Shown: positions 60,481-64,000 of the stretch, in pieces
Position numbering within the stretch: the first letter of the stretch is position 1
How the letters are laid out: every line of letters begins with the position of its first letter
DNA from: Endocalyx cinctus
Lineage: Eukaryota; Ascomycota; Sordariomycetes; Amphisphaeriales; Apiosporaceae
Length of the DNA: 64,000 nucleotides
Direction of reading: 5' to 3'
Assembly: GCA_001600455.1 (NCBI GenBank)
Contig: BCKC01000003.1
Location: 3,572,315 to 3,636,314 of the forward strand
The notes under the pieces: model-generated
Seen by the model: the letters and a program-made list of their open reading frames with translations, nothing else
Told to the model about the DNA's origin: nothing
Database searches by the model: none
Position numbers and translations under genes: made by a program

Positions 60481-62472
60481 TTTGTTTAGATGAGATAATC
60501 TCTGGAGTGGTCCTATTCAGCAAGGGAAATGATACTCGCGAATTGGATCAACGCTTTTTTAGCAGAATAGAGCGCGTGTTCATCTTCTCTTGATTACACT
60601 GGTGCCAGATATCCCGCACCCGGTGCCGACCCTCGGAAGCACTATTGATCCACAATTATTACCATACTGCGATGATGATACGCCATGCCCGTACCAGATT
60701 CTCCGGATGAGGTGGCGTTGTCTCAGTGATTGGAAATCAATCATGGCAAACACAGGGTTTTTTACCCATACAGAGGCGCTGAAAACATGTACAAGAAAAA
60801 ATACCCCACGTTTTTGTAATGAAACTGGTCGAATCCAGATCTTGGCCTTCCCTGTAACTGTCAGACACTATGTAAGTGCCAGCATAATAGATAACGCAAA
60901 AAGACACGATGAGCACACCGGGTTGACCGTGCTAGACCGGCTCAGTCGTCGGCCTTCCTTTTTCATAACACGAAATTTACTACTAGTAAATTCCCGCTCG
61001 GCTCCCTACATCATCTGATCCATCTGCGCTGTAAGCTGCAGTCAAATTGATAGGGAAATAACTGAAGCAAGCAAACCTTTTAGTGGTTTGCTCGTATGCG
61101 TATTCTCATCACTCATTACGTATGAGGCATAGCAGGGGATGACCAACCTAATAACATCGAATCTAAGGGTCCCTAGGCTTGCCAGGCTACCAAGAAGGGT
61201 AGCGATAGTGACGCTTCGACGACCCCACCCCTAGTCACATCCTGCAGCCGGTACATTACTTACTGCTGGGGAATATGTGAACTAGGCCCAACATTAATGA
61301 GATAGTCACCCTCCATCACACAGCGATAGCGTACACCTATTAGTATTACACCAATATTGCATGCTTAATCCGGCACGAGACTTGGGCCGGTAACTTTATT
61401 CATCCTGGATTGCTATTCCCAAGGGTTTGGGTCTGCCGCACTGTGAACTTGGTCGGATAATGAGGGTAATACTGGACATATGCGGCCACTACCGTCATCC
61501 GTTTCACCAACTCACTTGCCAATAGGCCAAGTCGATCATGAGGCATTGTTTACCATCCATGGTTACCATTTTACGTATACATATACATACATATCTATAC
61601 TGCGGCTCGGCTTACCGCCCATTACTATGGTGCATCACATCCCACACATCATCCTGCAGGCTATAACTCACCTTTCTACACTGTGTATTTCGTAACAAAC
61701 ACCGACTAGTCTTTAAGAGGCCCCGAATGTTCCTTGTTTTTCACCTTTCCTCTCTCGCTTTCTTTTAACTCTCTCTCTCTCAAGAAATCAAGGGACTTCA
61801 GCAGTGGATCACCAAAAGAAAACTCCCTATCAAGTAGATAAGGAAGAAGTATCGTTTGGCCTCTCTTGTAATAGCGTACCAGCCCCGTACGCGGGGATCA
61901 GTTATACTTTCAAGAAGCTCTGATTCTTGTTGCAAGTCTCAAGAAGAAATATCATCGCTAAATTCAGCTTTCACGCAATTGCCTCAAAACATAAAACAAA
62001 AACATTAACCTCGTCAAATCCCTATCTATTGACAATCTCAAACTCTTCAAGAGTCGTTCGTGACTAAATATCTCTCATCTCTCTGAATAACTAAAAACCC
62101 CTTATCATTTTTATAAGAAGTCACCCCTGAGAAGACAACATTGATGTCTGTTGACCTTCGTACAAGCCTCAATTGCCTATCGCACCCTGACAGATTCATG
62201 CCTATTTCGAGAACGCAACTCTCGAGAGTCCACACAGGCGATAGTATACAGAATATTAATTATTCATCTAATAATAATTCTAGTAGTACCTAAAGGTGAG
62301 AGCAATGTCTCAACTCATTTCCCCCTTATGACTCTCTACGTTACTCAAACCCTAGACGATGACGAATTAGAAAACTGATTTGGAGTCATTTTGTGAAACG
62401 TGATTGATTATATAGTCAATTTCTATACACAGGTACTTTTTTAGAGAGGGGAAACAGAGAAGATCGCCCAAT
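60481..62472. other. Intergenic, 2 kb
   Basis: No recognisable gene. An open frame at 60590-61018 (142 codons from a non-ATG or late start) has no motif and I do not call it. Pyrimidine-rich leader-like sequence at 61720-62040 may belong to the promoter of the acetyltransferase gene. Confidence 0.5.
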
Positions 62473-63761
62473 ATGGAGCACGTAAGCACTACCACCACAA
62501 CCGTTACCGCTACCACTACTGGTGCTGGTACTACCGCCGCCTCCTTCGTCGAGTTGAAGAAACGCTCTCTCATTCCCGAGAGACGCGAGGGACATGTCCG
62601 TGCCATCGGCATCTCGGAGTATAAGGAAGCCGCGCTATCGCTGGCCCAAGCCTTTGCTACTGATGAGCTGGCGCAGTACATAATCAACTCCGAAGACATG
62701 GCCGCTTACGACGACGAGCACAAGTGGAAGCTCCACGTTGATATCTTCAACTACATCGTGGCCGCTCACTGCTACCGAGGTATCGTGACGACCATCGGGC
62801 CCGACTATGAGGGTGTTGCACTCTGGTAAGACTTTTGTTCTTTTATTCCTTCTTCTTCTTCTTCCATTATCCCTTTTTATCTCTTCTTCTTCTTTTTTAC
62901 GTAACTATTACTCCAGTCGTCGCATCGTTTGCGCCTCTATATCCCCGTGGGAGTCATTTCTATGACATAAAGAAACATGTGTTGACTAATGAATCGAAAA
63001 CAGGGTGCCGCCAGGCAAGGAAGCAGATGACTGGCTCACGGTCATCCGCAGCGGTATGTGGAGACTTTACTATCAACTGTCGGCCGAAGGGCGGAAACGC
63101 TACTACGCCGAGCTGCTGCCGGTCCTCCACCACACCAAGGCCGAGGTCATGGGCGACAGGGACGCCGATTGCTACTACCTCGTCTACCTAGGCACCAAGC
63201 CCAGCGGGCAGAGACGCGGCTACGCCAGGAAGCTCATCGAGCAGATGGCGGCTAAGGTACGTATTTACTTTTCTTTTTTTTTCCCTTCATATATCAGCAT
63301 ACCCTTTTTTTTCGTCCTCGGCAGTCTTACCCATCCCCCTTTTTTTGGATACCCACATCAACCCACTTACCCCTTCCCCTTTTCATCACAGCCAAGACAA
63401 ATAAATCCTATATATTTGTCTACCGGGTTTACATGCGTAGAATAACACATTTTCCCTTCGTTCGTCACTGAACATATTCAATCCCCCCCCCTACCAAAAA
63501 ACCAAAGTTAAGAAATTAATGTTGTCTTCTTTTCTGACAAAACTTTAGGCCGACGCCGAGGGACGAGCGATGTACCTCGAGTCCAGCTCGGAGAAGAACA
63601 CGACATACTACAAGCGGTTCGGATTCGAGGTCAAGCGGGACGTCTACATGGGCGAGAACACATCCTCGCCCGTCCGCCTGACCATCATGGTTCGCGAGCC
63701 GCAGCAGTTGGGCCGCCTCTCCATCCCCATCAAGCTCGGTGCCGGTGTCAAGGTCATGTGA
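62473..63761 (+). CDS. GNAT family N-acetyltransferase
   Basis: Exons 62473-62825, 63004-63256 and 63549-63761 give 272 aa, all junctions in frame with GT-AG introns. After a Thr/Ala-rich start (MEHVSTTTTTVTATTTGAGT) the fold begins around residue 40: IGISEYKEAALSLAQAFATD; then HKWKLHVDIFNYIVAAHC, GVALWVPPGKEADDWLTVIR. The acetyl-CoA binding motif is YYLVYLGTKPSGQRRGYARK (about 180-200), with the Q/RxxGxG/A-like QRRGYA. The end has AMYLESSSEKNTTYYKRFGF, the usual substrate-side strand pair. Substrate unknown; this type is common in ascomycete genomes as an uncharacterised acetyltransferase. Intron 2 is long (292 nt) and T/C-rich. Confidence 0.9.
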
Positions 63762-64000
63762 ACTTTTTTTTTATCTATTCTTTTTTCTAATAATTCGTTT
63801 GTTATAAACTGAAGGAAACATAATGAAAGGATACGAAGAGAGAAAAAAAGAAAAGGAAAAAAAAAGTTCAAAACTAACGAATCATGAGGGGGTAAAAAAA
63901 AAAATTCAAAGCACCGCAAAAAAAAAGTTACAGAGGATGAGATGAGTTTATTTTGCGTTTTTTTTTTTTCAGTCTTTCATTTTTATCCTGCTGCGATTCC

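Noticed and set aside
60590..61018. 142-codon plus-strand open frame
   Set aside because: No known motif, no coding bias, not extendable by splicing; kept as spacer.

Overview
This window is nuclear DNA of a filamentous ascomycete (Pezizomycotina, most likely a Sordariomycete). The signs are short GT-AG introns of about 50-100 nt with CTAAC/CTGAC-type branch points, GC-rich exons in AT-rich, homopolymer-rich spacers, no operons, and typical families: a Zn2Cys6 regulator, a TAM-type methyltransferase, a 2EXR protein and an EgtD-EgtB fusion. Coordinates below come from hand-splicing; reading frames were checked across every junction, but no alignment or search was run.

Layout. 1-1950 spacer; 1951-4403 type II phosphatidylinositol 4-kinase (LSB6, +). 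4404-19215 is a poorly coding accessory stretch holding an intact but heavily interrupted SAM methyltransferase gene (13034-14955, +, 11 exons, no exon over 185 nt) and a broken cytochrome P450 (about 17262-18836, +). Then AIM41 (19216-19845, +), gamma-tubulin complex protein 2 (20382-23283, -) divergent from proteasome alpha5 (23882-24915, +), and a Zn2Cys6 transcription factor (25797-29168, -). After a 4.1 kb spacer with a strong hairpin come RRP8 (33267-35084, +) and, convergent, DDI1 (35861-37431, -). EGT1 for ergothioneine (40448-44237, -, 13 exons) lies between two long repeat-rich spacers. Next are eIF2B alpha (49716-50996, -, 3' end uncertain), a 2EXR protein (51808-52650, -), the queuine tRNA-ribosyltransferase catalytic subunit (54454-56036, +), a secreted Cys-rich GPI-type protein (56579-57993, -), IDI1 (59451-60480, +) and a GNAT acetyltransferase (62473-63761, +).

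Most genes are independent housekeeping genes: translation and RNA modification (RRP8, GCN3, TGT, AIM41), proteolysis (PUP2, DDI1), lipid and isoprenoid metabolism (LSB6, IDI1), microtubule nucleation (GCP2) and redox metabolism (EGT1). The accessory candidate is the methyltransferase/P450 pair at 13-19 kb, which looks like the remains of a small secondary-metabolism locus. The most notable gene-structure features are the 11-exon methyltransferase, 8-22 nt microexons in several genes, and a DDI1 start codon split by an intron.
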